Positions 14,947 through 22,102 of a DNA stretch of 44,105 nucleotides are shown one piece after another (position 1 is the stretch's first letter; each line of letters begins with the position of its first letter). Made by a program: the position numbers and the translations under genes. Origin of the DNA: DAIOFH01 sp036745875 (GTDB taxonomy: Bacteria > Planctomycetota > SZUA-567). The DNA is taken from NCBI GenBank assembly GCA_036745875.1, contig DAIOFH010000017.1:1-44105 (forward strand), written 5' to 3'. The notes below the pieces were generated by a model, which was not told where the DNA came from, made no database searches, and saw only the letters and a program-made list of their open reading frames with translations.

Positions 14947-17514
14947 ATGGACAAGCAATATCGCCAGGACGCGGACGAACGCGCCAAACTCGGTATCCCC
15001 CCCCTTCCCCTCGACACCAACCAGACAAAACAGGTCTGCAGTTGGCTTGCCGAAGGAAAAACCACCCCGCCGGACGGCGATGAAAACCTTCTTTCCCTCC
15101 TGGCGGACCGTGTTCCCCCCGGCGTTGACGACGCTGCCGGAGTCAAGACGGAATTTCTTTCCCGGGTTGCTCAGGGCGCGGTTCAAGTTCCCGGCCTGAC
15201 CCCGGAGTACGCGGTGGAGCTTCTCGGCACCATGCTTGGCGGTTTCAACCTTATGGCGCTCCTCGAGTTATTGACTAACGACAAGCTTGCTGACGCCACC
15301 GTCAAGGCACTGACCGGCCAGATTCTCGCAGGCGACGCTGTAGTCCGGGTCGGCGAACTGGCAAAACAGGGCAATCCACAGGCCAAGCGCCTCCTGGAAG
15401 CATGGGCCAATGCCGAATGGTTTGTCAACGCCCCAAAACTTCCCCTCCGCATTCCCCTTCGCGTCTACAAGGTCGACGGGGAAATCAACACTGACGATCT
15501 GTCGCCGGCGAAACAGGCTTCGACCCGCCCTGACATCCCGCTCCATGCCTTGTCCATGGGGGAGACGCGTTTCCCCGGCGGCCTTGCCGCTATCGCCGCA
15601 ATGCGTGAAGAGGCCGAAAAAGACGGCTATTTCCCCGCGTTCGTCGCCGATACCCTCGGCACCGGGTCGAGCCGCAAATCGGCGACCAACTCCCTCGTCT
15701 GGCATCTCGGCAACGACATCCCGCATATTCCCAACAAACGGCGCGGAGGCGTGGTCATAGCCGACCGCATTGCCCCGATTTTCTACAATTCCTTCGAGGA
15801 TGCCGGCGGGCTGCCGATACATGCTGACGTCAAAAACCTCCAGACAGGGATGAAAATCGCCCTTGAAATCGATGCGGCAAAGGGTTCCGGACGTATCCTG
15901 TCGGAAGACGGCAAGGAAATAACCGCATTCGCCTTCCCCAAAATGCTGGCTGACGAATGGCGCGCCGGCGGCAGGCTGAATCTTATCATAGGCAGGCGCT
16001 TCGCCGCCCGTGCAGCTAAAACCCTCGGCGTTCAGGAAACAACCGTCTTTACGGAACAGGAACAACCCAAGGCAAAGCCCGGACAGGGCTACACACTGGC
16101 GCAAAAGATGGTAGGCGCGTCCTGCGGAAAGGACGGCGTCCTTCCTGGGGAAAATGTCGAGCCAGCCATGTCCACGGTCGGCAGCCAGGACACCACCGGC
16201 CCCATGACCAGGGACGAACTCAAAGACCTCGCCTGCCTCAAGTTCACCGCCCCGATGGTGATGCAGTCCTTCTGCCACACGGCGGCCTACCCGAACGACA
16301 GGGATAAAAAGATGCAGGCCACCCTCCCCGGCTTTATCCAGGAACGCGGCGGCGTAGCCTTGAAACCGGGCGACGGGATTGTCCATTCCTGGCTCAACCG
16401 CCTGCTCGTACCCGACAAGGTCGGTACCGGCGGCGATTCCCACACCCGCTTTCCCCTGGGCATTTCCTTTGCCGCGGGATCGGGACTTGTCGCGTTGGCG
16501 GCAGCGATGGGCTTTATGCCGCTGGAAATGCCCGAATCCATCCTTGTCGCCTTTTCAGGCAAATTGCCTGTCGGCATCACCCTCCGCGACATTGTCAACG
16601 CCATCCCCCTCATGGCGATGAAAAAAGGGCTCCTCGACATGCCGGGTTCCGGGACGAGAAATATCTTCAACGGCCGCGTCATGGAAATGGAAGGCATCTG
16701 CAGCCTGACTGTGGAACAGGCATTCGAACTCGCCTGCGCCTCGGCGGAACGCTCCGCCGCCGCCTGCACAGTCGCCCTTATGGAAGACAAAGTGGTCGAT
16801 TATGTCAAATCCAATGTGGCGCTTATCAAAACCCTGATCAGGGACGGCTACCAGGACGTCAAGGCACTGGAAAAGAGGAAGGCGGAACTGGAAAAATGGC
16901 TGGAAAAGCCATCCCTCATGAAACGCGACGATAACGCCGAGTTCGCCGCCAGGCTCGACATCGATCTCGCCGACATCAAGGAGCCGGCCATCGCCTGCCC
17001 GAACAACCCGGACATGGTGGCCTGGCTGTCGGAGCGCGCGGGGGAAAAGATAGACGAAGTGTTTATCGGGTCGTGCATGTCGAACATCGTCCATTTCCGG
17101 GCGGCGGCGAAAATTTTCTCCGGCGCAGACGCGCGGCTCGGGGTCAAGCGGCTGTGGATCACCACGCCGACCCGCATGGACCACGACAAACTGGCGCAGG
17201 AAGGCGTTCTCCAGTGTTTTGAAAAATTCGCCGCCCGCATAGAAATTCCCGGCTGCTCCCTGTGCATGGGCAACCAGGCGCGGGTCGAAGACAACGCGGT
17301 GGTCTTCTCGACGAGCACCCGCAATTTCAATAACCGCATGGGCGCGGGAGCCCAGGTCTATCTCGGCTCCGCCATCCTGGCGGCGGTCACGGCGCGCCTC
17401 GGAAAATTGCCGACGCCGGAAGAATACCTGGACATCTACCGCCGCTTTGTCCTGCCGGTTGAAGAGGAAATTTCCTCGCCTCTTTACTTTCATTTGCTGC
17501 CGGAGTATAAATAA
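14947..17514 (+). CDS. acnB: Aconitate hydratase B
   Basis: An 855-residue AcnB-type aconitase, close to the family length. Architecture is the AcnB order: N-terminal HEAT-like domain (about 1-160), swivel domain (about 165-380, with EINTDDLSPAKQAS), then the catalytic domains. The [4Fe-4S] ligands are Cys710 (GSCMSN), Cys770 and Cys773 (CSLCMGN). The substrate-binding GGDSHTRFPLG and the arginine-containing STRNFNNRMG are intact. It interconverts citrate, cis-aconitate and isocitrate, and family members also hydrate 2-methyl-cis-aconitate. The ATG at 14947 has GGAGAG about 8 nt upstream. No citrate synthase or isocitrate dehydrogenase is nearby. An Fe-S scaffold gene follows after 151 nt, possibly relevant to cluster supply. 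Confidence 0.95.
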   Translation: MDKQYRQDADERAKLGIPPLPLDTNQTKQVCSWLAEGKTTPPDGDENLLSLLADRVPPGVDDAAGVKTEFLSRVAQGAVQVPGLTPEYAVELLGTMLGGFNLMALLELLTNDKLADATVKALTGQILAGDAVVRVGELAKQGNPQAKRLLEAWANAEWFVNAPKLPLRIPLRVYKVDGEINTDDLSPAKQASTRPDIPLHALSMGETRFPGGLAAIAAMREEAEKDGYFPAFVADTLGTGSSRKSATNSLVWHLGNDIPHIPNKRRGGVVIADRIAPIFYNSFEDAGGLPIHADVKNLQTGMKIALEIDAAKGSGRILSEDGKEITAFAFPKMLADEWRAGGRLNLIIGRRFAARAAKTLGVQETTVFTEQEQPKAKPGQGYTLAQKMVGASCGKDGVLPGENVEPAMSTVGSQDTTGPMTRDELKDLACLKFTAPMVMQSFCHTAAYPNDRDKKMQATLPGFIQERGGVALKPGDGIVHSWLNRLLVPDKVGTGGDSHTRFPLGISFAAGSGLVALAAAMGFMPLEMPESILVAFSGKLPVGITLRDIVNAIPLMAMKKGLLDMPGSGTRNIFNGRVMEMEGICSLTVEQAFELACASAERSAAACTVALMEDKVVDYVKSNVALIKTLIRDGYQDVKALEKRKAELEKWLEKPSLMKRDDNAEFAARLDIDLADIKEPAIACPNNPDMVAWLSERAGEKIDEVFIGSCMSNIVHFRAAAKIFSGADARLGVKRLWITTPTRMDHDKLAQEGVLQCFEKFAARIEIPGCSLCMGNQARVEDNAVVFSTSTRNFNNRMGAGAQVYLGSAILAAVTARLGKLPTPEEYLDIYRRFVLPVEEEISSPLYFHLLPEYK

Positions 17515-17571
17515 GTATAAATATCTTTATTAAGAAAGAATGAACAGAATTAACGACAATTAATGAAACAG

Positions 17572-17644
17572 GAACCTGGCGAAAGGTTCTTGCACGGGGT
17601 TATCTTTACCGGCACGAACAAGCCAGCGGGCTTGCGCGTGCCGG
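17572..17644 (+). promoter_or_regulatory. Two hairpins between acnB and the IscU-like gene
   Basis: First, GAACCT (17572-17577) pairs with AGGTTC (17584-17589), loop GGCGAA. Second, CCGGCACG (17609-17616) pairs with CGTGCCGG (17637-17644); inside it, CAAGCC (17619-17624) pairs with GGCTTG (17629-17634) around a four-base loop. No U-run follows, so termination is unlikely. The strong hairpin ends 21 nt before the scaffold-gene ATG and may be a 5' leader or RNA-processing element. Confidence 0.5.
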
Positions 17645-17665
17645 AACTATAGGGAAGGGTCGAAC

Positions 17666-18055
17666 ATGTATAGCCAGAAAGTAATGGAACATTTCCAGAA
17701 TCCGCAGAACGCGGGCGAGATAGAAAATCCCGACGGAGTCGGCGAAGTCGGCAACCCCCAGTGTGGCGACATGATGCGCATCACCATCAAGGTCGACGAC
17801 GATAAGCTGACCGACATCAAATGGAAGACCCTCGGCTGCGGCGCAGCCATCGCCACCAGCTCCGTCATGACCGAACTTGCCAAAGGGAAGACCCTTGACG
17901 AGGCGCTTGCCCTGACCCGCGACAGCATCGCCAACGCCCTGGACGGACTGCCGCCCGCCAAAATGCACTGTTCCAACCTCGCCACCGACGGCCTCAAGGC
18001 GGCGATCGAGGACTATATGAAAAAACATCCTGGTGCAAAAGAGCCTGCCATTTAA
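17666..18055 (+). CDS. IscU/NifU-type Fe-S cluster scaffold protein
   Basis: A 129-residue IscU-like (NifU N-terminal domain) scaffold on which [2Fe-2S] and [4Fe-4S] clusters are assembled. The three cluster cysteines are Cys33 (PQCGD, with Asp35), Cys58 (LGCGAA) and Cys102 (KMHCSNLA, preceded by His101), matching the IscU arrangement. The start at 17666 follows AGGGAAGGG by about 6 nt. There is no cysteine desulfurase, IscA, ferredoxin or HscA/B gene nearby, so it is an orphan here and the sulfur donor must be encoded elsewhere. Its position after the Fe-S enzyme AcnB, behind a strong hairpin, suggests possible linked expression (inference). A NifU with an added C-terminal Nfu domain is excluded by length. 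Confidence 0.88.
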   Translation: MYSQKVMEHFQNPQNAGEIENPDGVGEVGNPQCGDMMRITIKVDDDKLTDIKWKTLGCGAAIATSSVMTELAKGKTLDEALALTRDSIANALDGLPPAKMHCSNLATDGLKAAIEDYMKKHPGAKEPAI

Positions 18056-18070
18056 CCCAGGGCCTGTCAT

Positions 18071-18988
18071 ATGGCGTCCAAAATCCTCATCACCGGTGCT
18101 ACGGGCTTTGTCGGCCAGGCAGTCGTGGACGCTTGCCTGGAGCAGGGTCTGGACTGGATTGGACAAACCAGCGGCACCGAGACGGCGAAAAATTTCCGGG
18201 CCGACCTGTCCGCGCCGTTCGACTGGAACCACAGACTTCGGGGAATAGATACGATCGTCCATTTGGCCGGCATGGCCCACGTGCCGGTCAATGACGAGCA
18301 GGCAAAGCAAAAAATGCGGCGCGTCAATGTCGACGCAACGGCTATACTCGCCAACCACGCGGTCAATAGCGGCGTGCGGCATTTTGTTTTCGTCAGCTCC
18401 GTGAACAGCTATCTGTACGAGCGTTCACTCCCTGGCGCAAGCTATTACGGTTATTCCAAAAAAATGGCCGAAGAGGCAATCCTGGAGGAGGCGACGGGAA
18501 GCGGGATGGCCGTGACCATCCTCCGTCCCTGCCTGATGTACGGCAAGGGCGCGAAAGGCAACTTCTCCTCCATGCTGAGATGGCTGTGGCGCGGCGTCCC
18601 GCTGCCGCTCGGATCGGTCAGAAACAGGCGCAGCTTCATGCATGTCAGGAATTTTGCCGACATCATCCTCCACAGTATTTCGGCGCGGGAAAAGGCGGCC
18701 GGAGTGTTCGAAGTCACTGACGGGATCGACTATTCCACCCCTGACCTGCTGTTGAAAGTCGGCATGGCTCTTGGAAAACCGGCACGGCTTATCCCCTTCC
18801 CCACATCCCTCCTGCGCCTCGGAGCTACCGTCGCCGGCAAAAAGGATATGCTCGAAAAGCTTGCGGGAGACATGGCAATCGACGGTTCAAAACTGGCGAC
18901 TGTGCTGAACTGGCAGAGGAAATATGCGGATGCCGATGGTTTCAAGGAAATGGCTCTTGACTTTACACGCAAAGCATTTAAAAATTAA
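18071..18988 (+). CDS. NAD-dependent nucleotide-sugar epimerase/dehydratase (extended SDR)
   Basis: A 305-residue extended SDR. The Rossmann motif GATGFVG is at 9-15; catalytic residues are Ser110 (FVSSVNS) and Tyr126-x3-Lys130 (YYGYSKK). It resembles UDP-GlcNAc or undecaprenyl-PP-GlcNAc 4-epimerases and related O-antigen enzymes, which act on a nucleotide- or lipid-linked hexosamine in the cytoplasm. It begins 15 nt after the scaffold-gene stop with only a weak ribosome site. The neighbours RmlB and an initiating sugar transferase support a role in surface polysaccharide synthesis. Substrate and exact reaction are not resolved; a 4-reductase or dehydratase remains possible. Confidence 0.75.
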   Translation: MASKILITGATGFVGQAVVDACLEQGLDWIGQTSGTETAKNFRADLSAPFDWNHRLRGIDTIVHLAGMAHVPVNDEQAKQKMRRVNVDATAILANHAVNSGVRHFVFVSSVNSYLYERSLPGASYYGYSKKMAEEAILEEATGSGMAVTILRPCLMYGKGAKGNFSSMLRWLWRGVPLPLGSVRNRRSFMHVRNFADIILHSISAREKAAGVFEVTDGIDYSTPDLLLKVGMALGKPARLIPFPTSLLRLGATVAGKKDMLEKLAGDMAIDGSKLATVLNWQRKYADADGFKEMALDFTRKAFKN

Positions 18989-19010
18989 ACCCTTTATTCA
19001 ATACAAGAAT

Positions 19011-19053
19011 ACGACTTGCACATAGGTGTGTTCAAAGTCAAGTCGTGTATAAT
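19011..19053 (+). promoter_or_regulatory. Inverted repeat abutting a consensus -10 box upstream of rmlB
   Basis: ACGACTTG (19011-19018) is repeated inverted as CAAGTCGT (19039-19046), and a perfect -10 TATAAT follows at 19048-19053. No good -35 is seen at the right spacing, as would fit an activator-dependent or repressed promoter. It is 49 nt upstream of the rmlB start. Confidence 0.4.
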
Positions 19054-19101
19054 TTACTCTTTTCCGACCTTCGCGACAACTGTATTGAAAAGGATGGGGA
19101 A

Positions 19102-20169
19102 ATGCGCCAAAACCGGATAGTGGTCACCGGCGGGGCAGGATTTATCGGTTCTGCCGTGGTTAGGCACATCATTGAAAATACACAGGATTATGCCTGTGTC
19201 CTCGACAAGCTGACATATGCTGGCAATATGGAATCCTTGAAGCCGGTTTCCACTTCGTCGCGATTTCATTTTGAGAAAGTCGACATTTGCGACAGGGAGG
19301 AAGTCGATAGGGTTTTTGTCCAATTCCAGCCGACGCACGTGATGCACCTCGCCGCCGAATCGCATGTCGATCGCTCAATCGATGGGCCGGGGGAATTTAT
19401 CCACACAAACATCATCGGCACATACGTCCTGCTGGAAGCGGCAAGAAAACACTTCTCCCGTCTCGACGAGGCCGCCAAAAAATCCTTCCGTCTCCACCAT
19501 ATTTCAACTGACGAAGTTTTCGGCGACCTGGAAGGAACCGATTCACTCTTCCACGAGGCGACGCCGTATTCGCCCAGCTCACCCTATTCTGCGAGCAAAG
19601 CATCCAGCGACCACCTAGTCCGCGCCTGGCGCCGAACCTTCGGCCTACCGACACTGGTGACGAACTGCTCGAACAATTACGGTCCCTATCACTTCCCGGA
19701 AAAACTCATCCCCCTGATGATCCTGCACGCGCTTGATGGCAAGCCGCTCCCCGTATACGGAAAAGGCCTGCAGGTCCGCGACTGGCTCTACGTCGAGGAT
19801 CATGCCCGCGCCCTCTACCTGGTCGCAACAAACGGCAAGCCCGGCGAGACATACAACATCGGCGGCCACAACGAAAAGAAAAACATAGACGTCGTAAACA
19901 CCATCTGCCGACTTCTTGACGAACTCCGCCCGCGGCCGGACGGAAAGTCATACTGCGACCTGATCACCTATGTCACCGACCGCCCCGGCCACGACCTGCG
20001 CTATGCCATCGACGCCTCGAAGATCCACCGCGAACTCGGATGGAAACCGGAAGAAACATTCGAATCTGGAATCCGCAAAACAGTGGAGTGGTATCTTTGC
20101 CACCGGGACGGCTGGTGCGCGCACATCCTCAGCGGCGAGTATCAAATGGAACGATTGGGAACGTGCTGA
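19102..20169 (+). CDS. rfbB: dTDP-glucose 4,6-dehydratase
   Basis: A 355-residue RmlB/RfbB, close to the usual family length. It converts dTDP-glucose to dTDP-4-keto-6-deoxyglucose with tightly bound NAD+, the second step toward dTDP-rhamnose and other 6-deoxysugars. Seen are GGAGFIG (10-16), the dehydratase triad STDEVFG (Thr136-Asp137-Glu138) and Tyr162-x3-Lys166 (PYSASK), and the substrate loop NNYGPYHFPEKLIPLM. The ATG at 19102 has AGGATGGGGA just upstream; an upstream in-frame start is not supported. The partners rmlA, rmlC and rmlD are not in the window. Confidence 0.92.
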   Translation: MRQNRIVVTGGAGFIGSAVVRHIIENTQDYACVLDKLTYAGNMESLKPVSTSSRFHFEKVDICDREEVDRVFVQFQPTHVMHLAAESHVDRSIDGPGEFIHTNIIGTYVLLEAARKHFSRLDEAAKKSFRLHHISTDEVFGDLEGTDSLFHEATPYSPSSPYSASKASSDHLVRAWRRTFGLPTLVTNCSNNYGPYHFPEKLIPLMILHALDGKPLPVYGKGLQVRDWLYVEDHARALYLVATNGKPGETYNIGGHNEKKNIDVVNTICRLLDELRPRPDGKSYCDLITYVTDRPGHDLRYAIDASKIHRELGWKPEETFESGIRKTVEWYLCHRDGWCAHILSGEYQMERLGTC

Positions 20170-20193
20170 CCGCAGTCGATAATTGTCAATTGT
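20169..20193 (+). repeat. 25-nt dispersed repeat, copy 1 (at the rmlB 3' end)
   Basis: The copy starts on the last base of the rmlB stop codon. It reads ACCGCAGTCGA, then TAAT, then TGTCAATTGT. It matches the copy at 43185-43209 at 22 of 25 positions. The tract contains AATTGTCAATTG, partly self-complementary. Confidence 0.6.
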
Positions 20194-20782
20194 GGTTCTT
20201 CCCCCCTTCCGCCACCCCGCTGCCGCGAATCACCTTGGGGAATGTGGATAAAAGGATTTTCAGGTCGAACAACGGTCCCATTTTCTGACAGTACTCGCCG
20301 TCGAGACGGGCTTTCTGTTCTATCGGAATCTCGTCCCTGCCGTTGATCTGCGCCCAGCCGGTAATCCCGGGCGTGATGTCGTTGGCGCCGTATCTGTCGC
20401 GCTCGGCGACAAGGTCGTCCTGGTTCCACAGGGCGGGACGCGGGCCGACGATGGTCATATCGCCCGCAAGGATATTGATAAGCTGCGGCAGTTCGTCAAG
20501 GCTTGTTTTTCTGAGGAACTTCCCGGCGCGGGTGATCCACTGCTCCGGATTTTCCAGAAGGTGGGTCGGGGTATCGCGCGGCGTGTCGATTTTCATGGTG
20601 CGGAATTTCAGGATATTGAAAAACCGCTTGTGCCTGCCGACCCGCTTTTGTTTGAAAAACACCGGTCCGGGCGAATCAAGCTTGATCCACACTGACAGGA
20701 AGACAAACAACGGCACGGTGACGAAACTGGTCCCCACGACCGCGAGAATGTCCACAATCCTTTTTATAAAGCCATAGGTCAT
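20186..20782 (-). CDS. Initiating sugar-phosphate transferase (polyprenol-P glycosyl-1-P transferase)
   Basis: A 198-residue small bacterial sugar transferase (WcaJ C-terminal / PglC / RfbP-catalytic type). It has one N-terminal hydrophobic re-entrant segment (IVDILAVVGTSFVTVPLFVF), the signature GPVFFKQKRVGRH, FKFRTM-like ILKFRTMK, the catalytic-region LDELPQLINILAGDMTIVGP, and ITPGITGWAQING. It would transfer a sugar-1-phosphate from a UDP-sugar to undecaprenyl phosphate at the inner membrane, beginning a surface glycan repeat. The start at 20782 gives the canonical family N-terminus (FIKRIVDI); further start codons upstream also lack a strong ribosome site. It runs opposite to rmlB and the epimerase, converging on the rmlB 3' end, where the stops are 17 nt apart. 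Confidence 0.88.
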   Translation of the reverse strand: MTYGFIKRIVDILAVVGTSFVTVPLFVFLSVWIKLDSPGPVFFKQKRVGRHKRFFNILKFRTMKIDTPRDTPTHLLENPEQWITRAGKFLRKTSLDELPQLINILAGDMTIVGPRPALWNQDDLVAERDRYGANDITPGITGWAQINGRDEIPIEQKARLDGEYCQKMGPLFDLKILLSTFPKVIRGSGVAEGGKNHN

Positions 20783-20965
20783 TTCAAATGTCTCAATTCC
20801 GGAAAGCATGGCGGTCAACAGAATAAATATTTAGAGAATATGCTTTTTCCCCACTGCGGCAACTAATAATTCGCCGTAAATAAAAATCCCCTCCACAAAA
20901 ACAGCCGCATGCGCTATATTCCCCCATTCAACTAATAACATAGTCCACCATGCGGAGGGGAACCG

Positions 20966-21979
20966 ATGAATTACAAAAATGTCGCTGTTTCGGACAGGCA
21001 GGTCACTATAACCAAGCCGTTCAAAATTATTCCCGGCGTGATAGCCACGCTGATTTTCGGCATCTTTCTTTACGCCCTTGTCGAAGACGGTTTTCCCCTG
21101 CGCCATACAAGAACTCCGTATCTGGTTGTATTTGTCGCCGCCACCCTGATATGGCTGTGGTATGTCGCACGTCTGAAGACAACCACCGTTTTCGACGCGG
21201 AAAGCGGAACAATCCGCCGCAAAAACCTCTTCGGCCTGGGCAAAACGCTACGCTTTGACCAAGTGGCCGACGTTACCTTGGTGGTAAAGGACGAGGGCTG
21301 CTGGCAGGGCGAGTATTTCAAGCTATCGCCCAAAAACAACCGCTTCGGCAAAGGCTATATTTTGACCAAAACCTACTCCGATTTCGACGAAGAATTGGAA
21401 CACCTCCGCCACGGCGTTGTGCCCGAACTCCGCAGGATGCTTGGCGTTGTCGAGGAAGGGACAGCCGCGACCGACGCGCAACCCGAGGAACGCCGCAAAC
21501 AGACAGACACGCCCACCCTTCCGGAAGCGCCACGATTCTTTTCCAAGTCCGGCGGCGTCTATTCGCGCCGTTTTTGGCGGCAGATCACATTCTACTCCGT
21601 TCTGGCGCTTGGCTTTATCGTCTGGGGACTGGCGGATAAAAACTACATCGCCGCCGGCCTCGGCGCGGTGTTTCTGATCGCGGCATGCTGCTTTCCGGCA
21701 AAAGTGTCGCTGGATACGGACACGAACACGGTCCGCCTCTTCCTCTGTTTTGGTTTTTGGCAACGGCACGTCATCCCCTTCAGCCAGTTTGTCACTATCG
21801 GCTCAACCCGGAGCAGCACCAACGGCATCTACAACGGGACCAGCCTGGAGATGCATTTCAGCGGCAAGACGAAAAACGTCACGCTGGCGAGAGTCTATTT
21901 TACCGGAGGGCTGGACGGCTTGGCAACGGAGGCGGAAACGATCGTCACGGCAAGCCTCGCCAAAACAGCCAACAGTTAA
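20966..21979 (+). CDS. Membrane protein with two PH-like modules, function unknown
   Basis: A 337-residue protein with an internally duplicated layout: a pair of hydrophobic helices (about 20-40 and 50-67), then a beta-rich PH-like stretch (FDAESGTIRRKNLFGLGKTLRF, about 76-160), a polar linker rich in Thr, Glu and Arg (about 160-200), a second helix pair (about 207-246), and a second beta-rich stretch (LDTDTNTVRLFLCFG to the end). The parallel D-x-x-T-x-T-[IV]-R pattern in both halves suggests duplication. It resembles bacterial PH (bPH/YdbS-like) membrane proteins, but I cannot name a family. The start at 20966 has GGAGGGG about 5 nt upstream. It is divergent from the sugar transferase and is followed by mutL. 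No function is proposed. Confidence 0.7.
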   Translation: MNYKNVAVSDRQVTITKPFKIIPGVIATLIFGIFLYALVEDGFPLRHTRTPYLVVFVAATLIWLWYVARLKTTTVFDAESGTIRRKNLFGLGKTLRFDQVADVTLVVKDEGCWQGEYFKLSPKNNRFGKGYILTKTYSDFDEELEHLRHGVVPELRRMLGVVEEGTAATDAQPEERRKQTDTPTLPEAPRFFSKSGGVYSRRFWRQITFYSVLALGFIVWGLADKNYIAAGLGAVFLIAACCFPAKVSLDTDTNTVRLFLCFGFWQRHVIPFSQFVTIGSTRSSTNGIYNGTSLEMHFSGKTKNVTLARVYFTGGLDGLATEAETIVTASLAKTANS

Positions 21980-22102
21980 GAGCTATTCACTATACTTTCC
22001 TCAAGGATTCCTTTACAGAAACGACAGTTGAATTTACAATACAAGTTGAAAGTCGTATCGACGCAGGAAAGGCAAAAAACACAAAGGAATAACCGGGAAT
22101 CC

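Noticed and set aside
14800..15186. Longer N-terminus for the PKD protein
   Set aside because: It would place the signal peptide about 150 residues inside the protein and overlap the aconitase gene on the opposite strand.
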